Shown here: positions 42,101-45,999 of the stretch, in pieces
Numbering within the stretch: position 1 is the first letter of the stretch
Layout of the letters: each line of letters starts with the position of its first letter
Assembly (NCBI RefSeq): GCF_028583425.1
Contig: NC_072790.1
Coordinates: 63,512,052 to 63,576,051 of the forward strand
DNA from: Eublepharis macularius
Lineage: Eukaryota; Chordata; Lepidosauria; Squamata; Eublepharidae
Length of the DNA: 64,000 nucleotides
Direction of reading: 5' to 3'
The notes under the pieces: model-generated
The model's input: the letters and a program-made list of their open reading frames with translations, nothing else
Told to the model about the DNA's origin: nothing
Database searches by the model: none
Made by a program: the position numbers and the translations under genes

Positions 42101-44837
42101 AAATGGTCACATGGCCAGTGGCCCCACCCCTTGATCTCCAGACAGAGGGGAGTTTAGATTGCCCTCCGCACTGCACGCCTGGATATCAGGGGGCGGGGCT
42201 ACCGGCCATGTGACCATTTTCACCAAGGGCGATTTAAACTTTAAAAAACTCCCCCCTTGTTCCAGCTGACCCAAAGTGACATCATTGTGCGGTCCTGAGT
42301 TCCACCACTGAGTTCCACCACCTCTTTTCCCAGAAAAAAAGCCCTGCTGAGAGTTAAAGTTCAAAGATTGCTGGAAAGACTGAAAATATAATGCCACATT
42401 CCCATCTGGTTTGATAGTAGCTGTGGCAGACCTGGAAACAATGTCACATATGGCTAAGCCCTAATAAAACTCTTTGAGTTGGATCATGTGACACTATTCC
42501 ATTAAGTGAGGAATTTCCCTCAGGTGGTAAAAGCCTTCCTCCAATGAAACAAGCTTCCTTTCACTGAAGCAAGGCACTTACCATGTGGGACTTGTTGGTC
42601 CAGCCCTTTCCTTTCCTTCCTTCCTTCCTTCTACCACCCCATCCCCTTCAAATGATCCACTTTAATAGGAATTCATTGGTAGGAGGACTGCAGAAATCAG
42701 AACGCTGTGTGCACAGCTCATCTACCGAAGTTTCATCACCCTTTAGTTAAAAGCTACTGTAAGTACTATCACCAATTTAATTAGAGCCATAATATCCATA
42801 TTCCCAACTCTGCCAATTAAATTCTGAGCACAATAAGAGGTAGTTGTGGAATCAAATTAAATATGTAGGCAGGAAACTTGGGGAAAATGTGTTTACTTTT
42901 ATTTACTCTCATTTCAGTTTGTTTAGCTAACTGGCAGCCTTCCCACAGAAGAAAACCTATTAAGGAATATATTAGGCTATTTTTGTGACAGGCAAGATGT
43001 GTCTTAATGGTGTACACCATGTTCCATGCTGATACTGAAAAGGCACTTCACAGTCAGCATAGCATCCGCTAAACAATTTAAAACTTTCACTCCTGTTTGT
43101 TATGATTCATACTGATCACTTACAGGTGGAAAAAATGTTCTCTAAAGTTGATGTTTGTTTTGTTGGGTTCCCCCCTTCTCAACCAGTATATAAGAAAAAT
43201 AAATGTAGTGTATCTCACTAATGCCATCTCTTTGATTAGGTGGGGTGTACTGCAAGATACAGAAGAAAAAAGGCAGAAATATTGGGTAAGTTGAGCTTTG
43301 CAACAGAGAAAAGCTAATTGTAGATGAAATCCAGTTGAAACCAATAAAACAATGTGGTTGTAGCCAACATAAACACCAGTGATTTCAATGGATTTTAAAG
43401 AAGACTGCATTGGTCCAGATTATTCTTGATGTGTTGGAGCTCACCTTGATGTTTCACAGCTGGGGCCACATTCACACATTGTGCTTGGATTAGCAGCAAT
43501 GTGGTTTTCTCTCTCAGGTTCTCTTTTACCTTCTTCCTTGGTTAGCAGTCACCTTCAGTGTGTGGAGAAACTGCTAAACAAATGAAAGCTCTACTGAACG
43601 TACCCAGTGACTCCCTACTAGGGTAAGGCTCAAATGCCATGTGATGTGGAATTCTACAGAATTCTTTCTTCCTCCGAAAAAGGCATTCTCCATCGGAAGA
43701 AGTCTTTCTTCATTGAAGGAAGATGTAACAGAAGAGAATCATAAGATCCAACTTAACTGAAGGGAGTCATAGAAACCAACCTTTTTGGTTTTTAAAATTG
43801 AGAAAAACCCATAGACCTTCCATAAAACATGTGGTGTGAACCTAAGAAACCTGCAGCTCATATATTATGAAGCCCTACTAGACTCCCGCTGGACTTTGAC
43901 ATCAAGTAGAAGGCACAGAGAGAGATTATTTGTGCCTAAAATATCTTGTCTGTTCCAAAAAAATGTGTGTAATGATAAGTACAGATAAGGGATTTCTTCA
44001 GATACAGCCAGTAACAGGCAAACGGGAATGATAAAAGACCAGGTACTGCTGCTGCTCCTCCTCCTCCATTTCTCATTAGTCTCTCTCTTTTGTAATGTCA
44101 CAAAAACAATGCCTGGTGTAATGTCATCAGGCTGGGTTCTCCTCACACTTACTTTATGCCATTGGCTAACTGGGGGACGCACTCTGTGATGATGTTGTAT
44201 TATATGTGTGTACTTGACCTGACAAGGAAAGCAGCACAGTGCTTCGTGTCTCTTATAAAGTCTAATTTACTGTCTATGTAGATGGTTCTGTACTAGAGGT
44301 TCTAATATGCTTAATGTAAAGTAGCTCCTTGTAGGAAACATGAGGAAGGGTCAACTTATTTGGAAGACACCAATATCTTATCACTTAGACTGGGGATATA
44401 TCCCATCTTCTTTCATTGTGTTGTTACAATCTGAGCATTAACAGAGCCAGCATGGTGTAGAAGTTACGTTTTGTTCTAGGATTCTAGGAGATCCCAGTTG
44501 CTCTCCCTGCTCTCCCGTGGAAGCTCACTGGGTGACCTTGGACCAGTCACACACTCTCAGCCTAACCTACTTATAGAGTTGTTATTGTGAGGATTAAATG
44601 GAAGAGGGGAGAACAATGTTGTGAGCTGCTCTGAATCCCCACTGGACAGAAAAGTAGGGTATAAATATCCAATGAAACAAATAATGTGCTATGTTCTTTC
44701 TCTTTCCTCTTCCTTCCTAGATAGTTGCAAATTCCTGGGGAAAGACCTGGGGAGAAAACGGCTACTTCAGGATTTTACGTGGACAAAATGAATGTGATAT
44801 TGAAAACCTGATTATAGCTACCAAGTGTCACTTTTAA
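851..44837 (+). CDS. TINAG: TINAG, tubulointerstitial nephritis antigen (whole gene, 11 coding exons)
   Basis: The gene encodes a secreted basement-membrane glycoprotein of the papain/cathepsin-B-like family. Joining 851-1223, 8936-8999, 13431-13520, 16372-16486, 17477-17600, 20228-20378, 24294-24471, 25476-25521, 27187-27310, 43240-43285 and 44721-44837 gives 1428 nt with no internal stop, or 475 residues; human TINAG has about 476. Intron phases are 1,2,2,0,1,2,0,1,2,0 and every junction is GT/AG. Domain order is signal peptide (1-18), somatomedin-B-like Cys cluster (about 54-105), short Cys-rich segment (126-160), cathepsin-B-like domain (about 220-475). The active-site Cys is Ser249, while Gln243, His416 and Asn441 of the papain layout are present, so the fold should be kept but proteolysis lost, as is known for this family. 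TINAGL1 is the main alternative; the length and the exon-by-exon resemblance to remembered TINAG favour TINAG. The 5' UTR and transcription start are not defined here. Confidence 0.95.
1750..2095. repeat. purine-rich low-complexity tract
   Basis: The + strand is almost all G and A with few pyrimidine interruptions (many gga, gaa and ggg triplets). This gives long open frames of low complexity that should not be taken as genes. It lies just upstream of the L2 remnant. Confidence 0.6.
2100..4989 (+). mobile_element. L2-type LINE, decayed, 5' part (endonuclease to 3' UTR)
   Basis: Translations show a non-LTR retrotransposon broken by frameshifts and stops. Around 2570-2640 the frame reads [11 protein letters not shown], the endonuclease GDFN block; near 2760-2810 it reads [11 protein letters not shown], the SDH block. 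Reverse transcriptase pieces follow: [13 protein letters not shown] (about 3660-3700), [22 protein letters not shown] (about 3830-3890) and the MLFNIYM block (about 4030). A C-terminal segment [15 protein letters not shown] lies at about 4475-4520. This vocabulary matches reptile L2 rather than avian CR1. The 3' UTR is cut at about 4989 by another element and resumes near 6637. Confidence 0.8.
4981..4989 (+). repeat. target-site duplication, left copy (aagctacct)
   Basis: Nine bases repeated at 6628-6636, just after the poly(A) of the inserted HAL1-like element. It marks the insertion point within the L2 3' UTR. Confidence 0.7.
4990..6627 (+). mobile_element. HAL1-like LINE insertion: intact ORF1, no ORF2
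   Basis: A 1.64-kb insertion begins about 70 bp upstream of an L1-type ORF1 and ends in a run of A (6618-6629). It is flanked by aagctacct duplications (4981-4989 and 6628-6636). After ORF1 there are only about 590 bp of AT-rich sequence and no reverse transcriptase. A target-primed insertion with a 5' UTR, ORF1 and poly(A) but no ORF2 has the layout of HAL1 ('half L1') elements known from mammals. An internal deletion of a normal L1 is the alternative. Confidence 0.7.
5061..6026 (+). CDS. L1-type ORF1 protein (nucleic-acid-binding, trimeric coiled coil), uninterrupted
   Basis: An open frame of 321 codons inside the HAL1-like insertion. Residues about 55-135 form a heptad-rich coiled coil ([20 protein letters not shown] and onward to [12 protein letters not shown]). 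The RRM-like part begins at [10 protein letters not shown] and contains [10 protein letters not shown], close to the conserved RD motif region of L1 ORF1p. The C-terminal domain holds [21 protein letters not shown] and the [12 protein letters not shown] segment. The tail is basic ([16 protein letters not shown]). L1 ORF1p binds RNA and acts as a chaperone in the retrotransposition particle. No stop or frameshift is present although the L2 around it is badly decayed, so the insertion is clearly younger. It lies in intron 1, sense to TINAG. Confidence 0.85.
   Translation: MNAMNKQTTEKKKANSKAAKKLQDFFLVSQTPAVEIRAEKDTLKMAAEESRVSNSSSDLSLPALLQAMESNILQKISNLTEQIAEIKIDINKAGLKAENAMDLSIALQRDVQDLQKENDHMQNRIQTLELANHQQNLKFRGIEESEIINADLISFLSNWLATCLQLEEGISPLISKAYCLGYPNHPKRRSPRDVVATFVDWRTRKQILEVARSQNTFTYKGASILVLTDLPKDILNKRKELKPVTEALRKAKINYRWINFTKLQVKQQGETYTADDQETGLCLLQSINLELPMELDNISNKRKRSYPSTPQKGSKIPIRHN
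6637..6725 (+). mobile_element. L2 LINE 3' end, resumed after the insertion
   Basis: Sequence starting ttgagctcctctagataaaaa and ending in an AAT-rich tail reads as the continuation of the L2 3' UTR broken at 4989. It includes the simple A/T tail typical of L2. Confidence 0.6.
6999..7301 (-). mobile_element. antisense LINE 3'-end fragment with 20-bp target duplication
   Basis: The motif gaggtgcagagttcaaattg occurs at 7282-7301 and, apart from its second letter position being shared with the flanking ggagg, again at 6999-7018. The 263 bp between start with a T-run (7019-7028) and are pyrimidine-rich. Read on the - strand this is a purine-rich 3' UTR ending in poly(A), as expected of a 5'-truncated L1 insertion. 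No coding sequence remains. Confidence 0.75.
8266..8362. repeat. foldback repeat (gcagtccta ... taggatggcactgc)
   Basis: An imperfect palindrome of about 95 bp: gcagtcctaaacagacttac on the left and gtaactctgcttaggatggc on the right, around a centre at ccattgactttaatgg. A second member is at 55523-55608. It belongs to a short foldback family common in reptile genomes, as far as I recall. Confidence 0.55.
8936..8999 (+). CDS. TINAG: TINAG coding exon 2
   Basis: A 64-nt exon coding from Gly125 (split) to the first two bases of Cys146. It reads [22 protein letters not shown], which lines up with the von Willebrand C-like start of the Cys-rich segment in TINAG. The acceptor is ttacgttggcag and the donor GTAATA. 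It begins with two bases completing the codon opened in exon 1 and ends in phase 2, and the first base of exon 3 completes TGC. The polypyrimidine tract is short, but phase and homology leave little doubt. Confidence 0.92.
10003..11135. mobile_element. non-autonomous DNA transposon (hAT-like), 1.13 kb
   Basis: Terminal inverted repeats are visible: taggtcctttttgcac at the left and gtgcaaaaaggaccctagtt at the right, with further pairing inward. The flanking octamers ttgaaacc and gttaagcc agree at only 5 of 8 positions, so the target duplication is weak. No transposase is encoded. The middle carries a roughly 127-bp tandem repeat (10489-10790). Confidence 0.6.
10489..10790. repeat. tandem repeat, about 127-bp unit, 2.4 copies
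   Basis: Three successive blocks begin near 10489, 10613 and 10741 with related text: (g)ggaggaa/gggaaaagcagc..., then tttaa.cctt.cctgg.tttaaagcca, then a stretch ending in aagagagtg. It lies inside the 10003-11135 element. Confidence 0.55.
11457..12982. mobile_element. non-autonomous hAT-like transposon, 1.53 kb
   Basis: The left end is tagggatgttcac and the right end gcacatcccta, an inverted pair. The flanks gttaagac (11449-11456) and gttaacac (12983-12990) match at 7 of 8 bases, a hAT-type target duplication. Inside are homopolymer runs (C near 12384, G near 12420) and inverted segments but no transposase. The same right-end motif recurs at about 51633-51645 and, slightly changed, at about 30316-30328. 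Confidence 0.7.
13431..13520 (+). CDS. TINAG: TINAG coding exon 3
   Basis: A 90-nt exon coding from the last base of Cys146 to the first two bases of Gly176. It contains [17 protein letters not shown] and [13 protein letters not shown]. Cys148, Cys155 and Cys160 finish the short Cys-rich segment, and the CLVR plus GxYG ending is characteristic of TINAG. The acceptor has a good pyrimidine tract (ctgctttattcatttcag) and the donor is GTAAGA. In this species the segment is Lys-Cys where I recall Thr-Cys in human. Confidence 0.93.
15363..15596 (+). mobile_element. tRNA-derived SINE (Sauria-SINE-like)
   Basis: It begins aagccagagtagtggttaga and continues through an A-box-like and a B-box-like region (gactcaggtttgaattccca). 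The conserved body follows (gggccagtcacacacgctca, then ttgttgtgaggataaaatgg), ending in an aataaataaataat-type tail. A second, closely similar copy lies at 44443-44690. Confidence 0.75.
16108..16136 (+). repeat. (GA)n microsatellite
   Basis: An uninterrupted run of about 14 GA units, 236 bp upstream of exon 4. Confidence 0.95.
16372..16486 (+). CDS. TINAG: TINAG coding exon 4 (linker before the cathepsin-like domain)
   Basis: A 115-nt exon coding from the last base of Gly176 to Ala214. It reads [18 protein letters not shown] followed by [16 protein letters not shown]. The NYSQFWGM block and the LGT-PPS block are TINAG signatures. Asn181-Tyr-Ser is a possible N-glycosylation site. The acceptor is gtgaggcag with a weak tract. 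I chose the donor GTAGGT at 16487 (phase 0) because it pairs with the strong phase-0 acceptor of exon 5. A donor four bases on could pair with an in-phase acceptor at 17491-17492, but that tract is poor and would shorten the product. Confidence 0.88.
16487..17476 (+). other. TINAG: TINAG intron 4 (1.0 kb)
   Basis: Phase-0 intron. Its only recognisable insert is the foldback element at 17083-17265. The 3' end has a strong pyrimidine tract (gttttctctttgctttttgaag). Confidence 0.8.
17083..17265. mobile_element. foldback MITE, about 180 bp
   Basis: Long terminal inverted repeats: ggccatttcacacgtcttta with following catagcacaaaactcat on the left, and the inverse (atgagttttatgccatg, then taaagacgtgtgaaaatgat) on the right. 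The ends resemble those of the element at 38755-38945 (ggccNttttcacac). No clear target duplication. Confidence 0.65.
17477..17600 (+). CDS. TINAG: TINAG coding exon 5 (start of cathepsin-like domain, Ser in place of catalytic Cys)
   Basis: A 124-nt exon coding for residues 215-255 and the first base of Ser256. It reads [15 protein letters not shown] and then [17 protein letters not shown]. In papain-type proteases the last block is Q-x-x-C-G-S-C-W-A-F. Here Gln243 and Cys246 are kept, but the nucleophile position is Ser249 (codon TCC at 17579-17581). This substitution is the hallmark of TINAG and TINAGL1 and makes the domain a non-peptidase. The acceptor follows a strong pyrimidine tract and the donor is GTAATT. 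Confidence 0.94.
18690..18830 (+). repeat. dispersed reptile repeat (SINE/L2-tail-like)
   Basis: Contains cttacataccactcttcagg, then agcagtttacagtg, tattattatcctcacaaccc and gtgggtggggctgagagagc. I recognise this vocabulary from high-copy reptile repeats; the boundaries are approximate. Confidence 0.45.
19140..19262 (-). repeat. dispersed repeat, antisense copy (tagccatgttagtctgt family)
   Basis: It reads catctgaagaagtgagctg, then ggctcatgaaagttcatacc, then cagactaacatggctaccc. On the - strand it begins gggtagccatgttagtctgt. Related copies are at 32680-32870, 40225-40440, 53360-53500 and 60745-60860. Confidence 0.55.
19809..20046. mobile_element. foldback MITE, 238 bp (gggccaaRctacaagtgac family)
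   Basis: The left arm begins gggccaaactacaagtgaca and extends through ggaaaatgtaggca. The right arm is its inverse, from tgcctacatttcccatc to cacttgtagcttggccc. Arms are about 75 bp with mismatches. A short second member is at 22049-22166, and a relative may start at 27477. No target duplication was resolved. Confidence 0.7.
20228..20378 (+). CDS. TINAG: TINAG coding exon 6 (cathepsin-like domain)
   Basis: A 151-nt exon from the last two bases of Ser256 to the first two of Gly306. It reads [14 protein letters not shown], then [20 protein letters not shown], then [13 protein letters not shown]. The LSxQxLxSC...GCxGG pattern is the conserved helix and disulfide region of cathepsin B-like enzymes and is retained here. 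Asn273-Leu-Ser is a possible glycosylation site. The acceptor (cataaaatag) and donor (GTACAT) are both weak by eye, but phase and homology agree exactly. Confidence 0.93.
21105..21174 (+). repeat. (CT)35 microsatellite
   Basis: Seventy bases of uninterrupted CT, a purity that suggests a polymorphic locus. Confidence 0.97.
22049..22166. mobile_element. short foldback MITE, 118 bp
   Basis: Arms of about 45 bp: gggcgaagctacaagtgacg plus aatgacacttgaacggcaag, inverted as cttgccgttcaagtgtcatt and cacttgtagcttggccc. Same family as 19809-20046 but much shorter. Confidence 0.7.
22213..22698 (-). mobile_element. possible solo LTR, antisense
   Basis: On the - strand the sequence runs from TGTCACAATCCAGC (at 22698) to a poly(A) signal in gcaataaagctgttactat (about 22225-22243), followed by gagctgaaatctca, as in an LTR with TG...CA ends. 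No clean target duplication is seen at the flanks, so the boundaries and even the class are uncertain. Confidence 0.4.
22861..23055 (+). mobile_element. 5S-rRNA-derived SINE (5S-Sauria-type)
   Basis: The head reads agcccagtctcatcagatct, then ggaagttacgcagggtcag and tacttggatggaagacc, which is 5S rRNA-like. The body reads ggcaaaccacctctgcttct and ctggggtcaccgtaagaca, ending ttgattgcactttacacac. This head and body layout matches a 5S-derived SINE known from lizards. Confidence 0.75.
24294..24471 (+). CDS. TINAG: TINAG coding exon 7 (cathepsin-like domain, occluding-loop region)
   Basis: A 178-nt exon from the last base of Gly306 to Arg365. It reads [11 protein letters not shown], then [20 protein letters not shown], then [16 protein letters not shown] and PYRISSR. 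In cathepsin B this region carries the occluding loop with its two active His residues; TINAG keeps the Cys framework but a different loop. The loop here has His319, His320 and His322, which are not in the human sequence I remember. The acceptor is tatcgaaatag (weak) and the donor GTAAGT (strong), phase 0. Confidence 0.93.
24582..24705. repeat. AT-rich self-complementary tract (ataaaattataa repeats)
   Basis: About 120 bp of repeated ataaaattata, attataaaattttataa and related words that can pair with themselves in many registers. It starts 111 bp after the exon 7 donor. Confidence 0.8.
24815..25247 (-). mobile_element. antisense L2-type tail plus tRNA-SINE composite
   Basis: It begins with a (TTTA)n tract and tttttagtctgccttcccca, the inverse of a LINE/SINE 3' tail. 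It ends gctcttaaccactgcaccaa actggctct, the inverse of a Sauria-SINE head (agagccag...gtgcagtggttaaga). The region between is less clear. Confidence 0.55.
25476..25521 (+). CDS. TINAG: TINAG coding exon 8
   Basis: A 46-nt exon coding for residues 366-380 and the first base of Ala381. It reads [15 protein letters not shown], matching the I-M-x-E-I-x-x-N-G-P-V-x block conserved in cathepsin B-like domains. The acceptor is ttatcatcgttag and the donor GTAAGG. It is too short to be found as an open frame; phase and motif identify it. Confidence 0.92.
25522..27186 (+). other. TINAG: TINAG intron 8 (1.7 kb), nothing recognised
   Basis: Phase-1 intron. The - strand frame at 26527-26841 is not a recognisable protein. 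Short pieces near 26450-26830 may be old MITE debris, but no ends can be defined. Confidence 0.6.
27187..27310 (+). CDS. TINAG: TINAG coding exon 9 (carries the active-site His equivalent)
   Basis: A 124-nt exon from the last two bases of Ala381 to the first two of Gly422. It reads [19 protein letters not shown] and ends [10 protein letters not shown]. The DFF-YK-GIY block and the H-x-V-K-x-x-GWG block are family signatures, and His416 sits at the cathepsin B catalytic His. The middle (about residues 400-414) is Ser/His-rich and divergent. The acceptor is ttttgtgttcag and the donor GTGAGT. Confidence 0.94.
27476..28075. mobile_element. foldback MITE, about 600 bp
   Basis: Inverted arms: the left has ctggctgcagatgccattt, then gtagttttgtaatcagagcc and gtgaagcagccctaggtaca; the right has the inverse order gcctagggctgcttcactgc, ctcacagctctgtg, aatttaaaattgcatcagcg in inverse sense. 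The left end agggccaagctagacatgac resembles the gggccaaRcta family. Frames of 104 to 147 codons here are by-products of GC-rich repeat sequence. Confidence 0.55.
29650..30329. mobile_element. partial hAT-like element with about 190-bp tandem repeat
   Basis: Two copies of a block start at about 29658 and 29848: ttttcaaccaaatRtcacc, then catcaaagaacc.cacaagttt and ggac..cgggttt.aattc. The right end reads ttttgttatgcacaccccta, close to the right end of the 11457-12982 element. No left terminus was found. Confidence 0.45.
30480..30538. repeat. perfect 25-bp inverted repeat (hairpin, 9-nt loop)
   Basis: Arms 30480-30504 and 30514-30538 are exact inverse complements, starting gtctgtctctcttcttctac and ending agaagaagagagacagac, around a loop ataggggta. 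I could not tie it to a known repeat. Confidence 0.9.
31711..32539. mobile_element. non-autonomous hAT-like transposon, 829 bp, perfect 8-bp target duplication
   Basis: Termini tagacatgggca and gtgcccatgtcta are inverted. Both flanks are tctcagat (31703-31710 and 32540-32547), an exact 8-bp duplication as made by hAT transposases. Inside are a roughly 30-bp-arm hairpin (31921-31983) and several cgaacaacgaacaac/gttcgttgttcgttgttc inverted words. No transposase. The 159-codon - strand frame here is not a gene. A sister copy is at 53644-54372. Confidence 0.85.
31921..31983. repeat. hairpin within the hAT-like element (about 30-bp arms)
   Basis: The left arm taaactatcagctggcaggc plus ggcagggggg pairs with the right arm ccccctgctgcctgccagct plus gatagttta, with one mismatch. 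The same hairpin is in the sister element at 54088-54164, where the paired positions have changed together. Confidence 0.85.
32680..32870 (+). repeat. dispersed repeat (tagccatgttagtctgt family) with inverted duplicate
   Basis: Starts gatgggtagtcatgttagtc, has tgtagcaccttagagaccag and caagattttcagggaatgag, then the inverse cataccctgaaaatcttgttgg, so the 3' part folds back on itself. Confidence 0.55.
32894..33307. mobile_element. non-autonomous hAT-like transposon, 414 bp, perfect 8-bp target duplication
   Basis: The left end cagggatcatttcgtagaaa and the right end cctcgaaatgagccctg are inverted. The flanks catgtgat (32886-32893 and 33308-33315) are identical. The interior is rich in gcccaaaatgg words. 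It starts only 354 bp after the end of the 31711 element. Confidence 0.85.
35730..36485 (+). mobile_element. L2-type LINE 3' fragment
   Basis: Broken frames read [16 protein letters not shown] and similar, the degraded equivalent of the L2 C-terminal [14 protein letters not shown] region. The segment ends in an aaaataaaaataa tail at about 36470-36490. At 36337-36380 a piece gttgtgggttctccggccgt resembles another dispersed repeat inserted in it. Confidence 0.6.
36500..38330 (-). mobile_element. antisense L2-type LINE fragment (reverse transcriptase region), split by a MITE
   Basis: The - strand reads [20 protein letters not shown] then [11 protein letters not shown] (37398-37500), the L2 RT catalytic block with [27 protein letters not shown] lies at about 38110-38190. 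A C-terminal segment [16 protein letters not shown] is at about 36945-36990. Stops and frameshifts interrupt it. It is cut by the element at 37559-38023, across which the RT frame can be followed. Confidence 0.75.
37559..38023. mobile_element. GC-rich MITE, 465 bp, inserted in the antisense L2
   Basis: Flanks agcaatta (37551-37558) and agcaattc (38024-38031) match at 7 of 8. The left end gggatgccagacccctggca is like other gggttgcc-type repeats. The interior repeats tgcagagtgcaggagcgctc-type words in both orientations. Frames of up to 184 codons on either strand are artefacts of this repetition. Confidence 0.6.
38755..38945. mobile_element. foldback MITE, about 190 bp, CpG-containing
   Basis: The left arm gggccgttttcacactacta, acctgcttccataacgttgc and gaaac is matched by the inverse right arm gtttcacagtgttatggaag, caggttagtagtgtgaaaat and ggcc, about 46 bp. 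The interior has paired ttgcgcaaaaaac/gtttttgcgcaacg and cttctcgcaag/cacgagaag words. No clear target duplication. The ends resemble those at 17083-17265. Confidence 0.75.
40225..40440 (-). repeat. dispersed repeat (tagccatgttagtctgt family), antisense, degraded
   Basis: Contains gaatcttgaaagcttatacc, then ttgttgatctttaaactgct and ctgcagacaaacacagctac, the inverse of the family head. Confidence 0.45.
40537..40706 (+). mobile_element. tRNA-derived SINE, 5' part
   Basis: The head gaggctatggttaagtggta gagcatctgcttagaatgca carries an A-box-like region and agttcaatccc a B-box-like one. The body ggatctggtagtacgtgatg and gaccctggagagctgttgcc follow. It ends at a 5-bp target duplication (atgcc, 40702-40706) of a solo LTR and resumes at 41064. 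Confidence 0.75.
40707..41058. mobile_element. solo LTR, 352 bp, inserted in the SINE
   Basis: It runs from tgtcaggcagagtagg to aatttccaaca, with TGT...ACA ends. It is bounded by identical atgcc pentamers (40702-40706 and 41059-41063), the size made by many LTR-element integrases. Removing it would rejoin the SINE body. On the - strand it starts TGTTGGAAATTGCAATG, which recalls copia-type LTR starts, but the class is a guess. No internal coding region. Confidence 0.75.
41064..41103 (+). mobile_element. tRNA-derived SINE, 3' part
   Basis: aatagtctgattcagcttaa ggcagtcttcatgtgta is the usual end of this SINE family and continues the piece ending at 40706. Confidence 0.7.
41324..41666. mobile_element. 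MITE, 343 bp (agggttgcca type), 8-bp target duplication
   Basis: Flanks aactctat (41316-41323) and aactctag (41667-41674) match at 7 of 8. The left end agggttgccaagtcccc and the right end ggcagcctac are roughly inverted. The interior has gcagaggctgggagcagaggctgg-type short tandem words. Confidence 0.55.
42048..42346. mobile_element. non-autonomous hAT-like transposon, 299 bp
   Basis: The left end cagggcttttcttcagctgg and the right end cagaaaaaaagccctg are inverted. Flanks ctgagaat (42040-42047) and ctgagagt (42347-42354) match at 7 of 8. Internally, gaaaatggtcacatggcc and ggccatgtgaccattttc are an exact inverted pair. Its ends resemble those of 32894-33307. Confidence 0.75.
43240..43285 (+). 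CDS. TINAG: TINAG coding exon 10
   Basis: A 46-nt exon from the last base of Gly422 to Trp437. It reads [15 protein letters not shown], matching the GWG...(K/Q)xKYW block of cathepsin B-like proteins; the spacing between GWG and YW is the same 16 residues as I recall for human. The acceptor is ctctttgattag and the donor GTAAGT, phase 0. It is the only place in the 17.4 kb between exons 9 and 11 that fits both phase and motif. Confidence 0.92.
43286..44720 (+). other. TINAG: TINAG intron 10 (1.4 kb)
   Basis: Phase-0 intron with a Sauria-type SINE ending about 30 bp before exon 11. The rest (43300-44440) holds nothing I recognise; the - strand frame at 43865-44182 resembles no protein. Confidence 0.75.
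44443..44690 (+). mobile_element. tRNA-derived SINE (Sauria-SINE-like)
   Basis: It starts agagccagcatggtgtagaa, continues gctcactgggtgaccttgga, ccagtcacacactctcagcc and attgtgaggattaaatggaa, and ends agggtataaatatccaatga. It lies directly upstream of the polypyrimidine tract of exon 11. Confidence 0.8.
44721..44837 (+). CDS. TINAG: TINAG coding exon 11 (last exon, stop at 44835-44837)
   Basis: Encodes residues 438-475 and the stop TAA. It reads [20 protein letters not shown], then [18 protein letters not shown]. Asn441 in NSWG is the third active-site residue of the papain fold, and [11 protein letters not shown] is highly conserved. The end differs from human TINAG as I recall it: the tail is shorter, and Cys462 and Cys473 are both near the C-terminus. 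The acceptor is a strong tract (ctctttcctcttccttcctag). Confidence 0.95.
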   Translation: MVANSWGKTWGENGYFRILRGQNECDIENLIIATKCHF

Positions 44838-44875
44838 AAAGTTTTCATTTGTGATATTTCCCAACAATTTTTAAC

Positions 44876-44878
44876 AAA

Positions 44879-44925
<47 letters not shown>

Positions 44926-44928
44926 ATA
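44876..44928 (+). terminator. (AAAT)n microsatellite containing the likely poly(A) signals
   Basis: Begins 38 nt after the TINAG stop. About 13 AAAT units give AATAAA hexamers every four bases. No other AATAAA occurs in the next 300 bp, so 3'-end formation probably uses this array. The 3' UTR would then be very short (under 120 nt). Confidence 0.55.
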
Positions 44929-45061
44929 GGCTGTATAATTCATCATCAATATACACCCTTGTGATTTGGGGAAGGGGGGCAGAGTAATTGTTTTAATTTA
45001 GATAAATGTGTGTTTTGATGGAAATTAAAACAGAAATTCATCTAGCAGTATCCAACTCTGT

Positions 45062-45245
45062 TACTTGCTTTTATTTATTTAACATTATTTATAGTCTGCC
45101 TTCCTTATTAAGACTCAAGGTGGATTACACAGTGTAAATCAATACACTGTGTAGTGATTTACACAATCAATACACAGTGTGTACAATCAACAGCAGGGAC
45201 ATTCAGTAAACAATGCAATAGGGGATACAATCTCTACAGAACTTT
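45062..45245 (-). mobile_element. antisense L2-type 3' tail
   Basis: tttatttatttaacattatt, then tatagtctgccttccttatt and aagactcaaggtggattaca are the inverse of the L2 3' end seen at 56445-56500. It is followed by acacagtgta words in both orientations. Confidence 0.55.
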
Positions 45246-45999
45246 ACAGATTATTTCTGCTAATGATTTTTGGAATTATGAACACAATCCAAATGTCAGT
45301 AGGTATGCATAAGAGTTAGTTATCATCACACATTTGTTGTGGGGTTTTTAGAAAGTGTGCACCACATTTTAACTGCACTGAGATGTATTGAACTATATAC
45401 CCTTGCCATTGCATAAAAGCAAATTGTCCCATTCATTTCAGTGAAATGAGAAAATTGAGCATAACTTTTTTCTGGATGGTAACTAATGTATCTGATCAAG
45501 CTTTCATGAGATTCTAATCATAGATAACAATTGGCAGATGCAGATATGACAAAAGACAGTTAGCCTTTACAATAGGATCCAGATGAGCTCAACAATGGAA
45601 ATGAGAATGCTCATCTAGATGGGCATTTGTGGCTGCTATGTTTTCAGAAGGCTGCGTTTGCATGTGATTCTTCCTTTCAGGTAAAGGATTGATGTTTTTA
45701 TGAATTTAAGCTCTGGTGACATCAAATGATTACATCCTCTTTTCTCTATATACCATTTAACATTGCAAGCCTGCTGAGGACTCTGGAACATTTCAAATAC
45801 AGAAATCTTTCATGCGCATCTTCTGTGAAGATTAGAGTGATTATCACTCACAGTTTTATGCAAAGATGGATAATCTGTGTTATGGGTACATGTATGAAAA
45901 AAGGAGGCACTGAGCACCAGAGGACTAGGAATGATATTAAAATGTATGAAATGTATGAATCACAAAAGTAAAAAAAGCAGAGATTCTCCCAAAGACTTT

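Larger units (their letters stand above)
27311..43239 (+). other. TINAG: TINAG intron 9 (15.9 kb), transposon-rich
   Basis: Phase-2 intron and by far the largest of the gene. It holds at least six foldback or hAT-like DNA transposons, two L2 fragments, a tRNA-SINE and a solo LTR, listed separately. Stretches with nothing recognised: 28090-29640, 33320-35720, 38950-40220 and 42360-43230. Confidence 0.75.
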
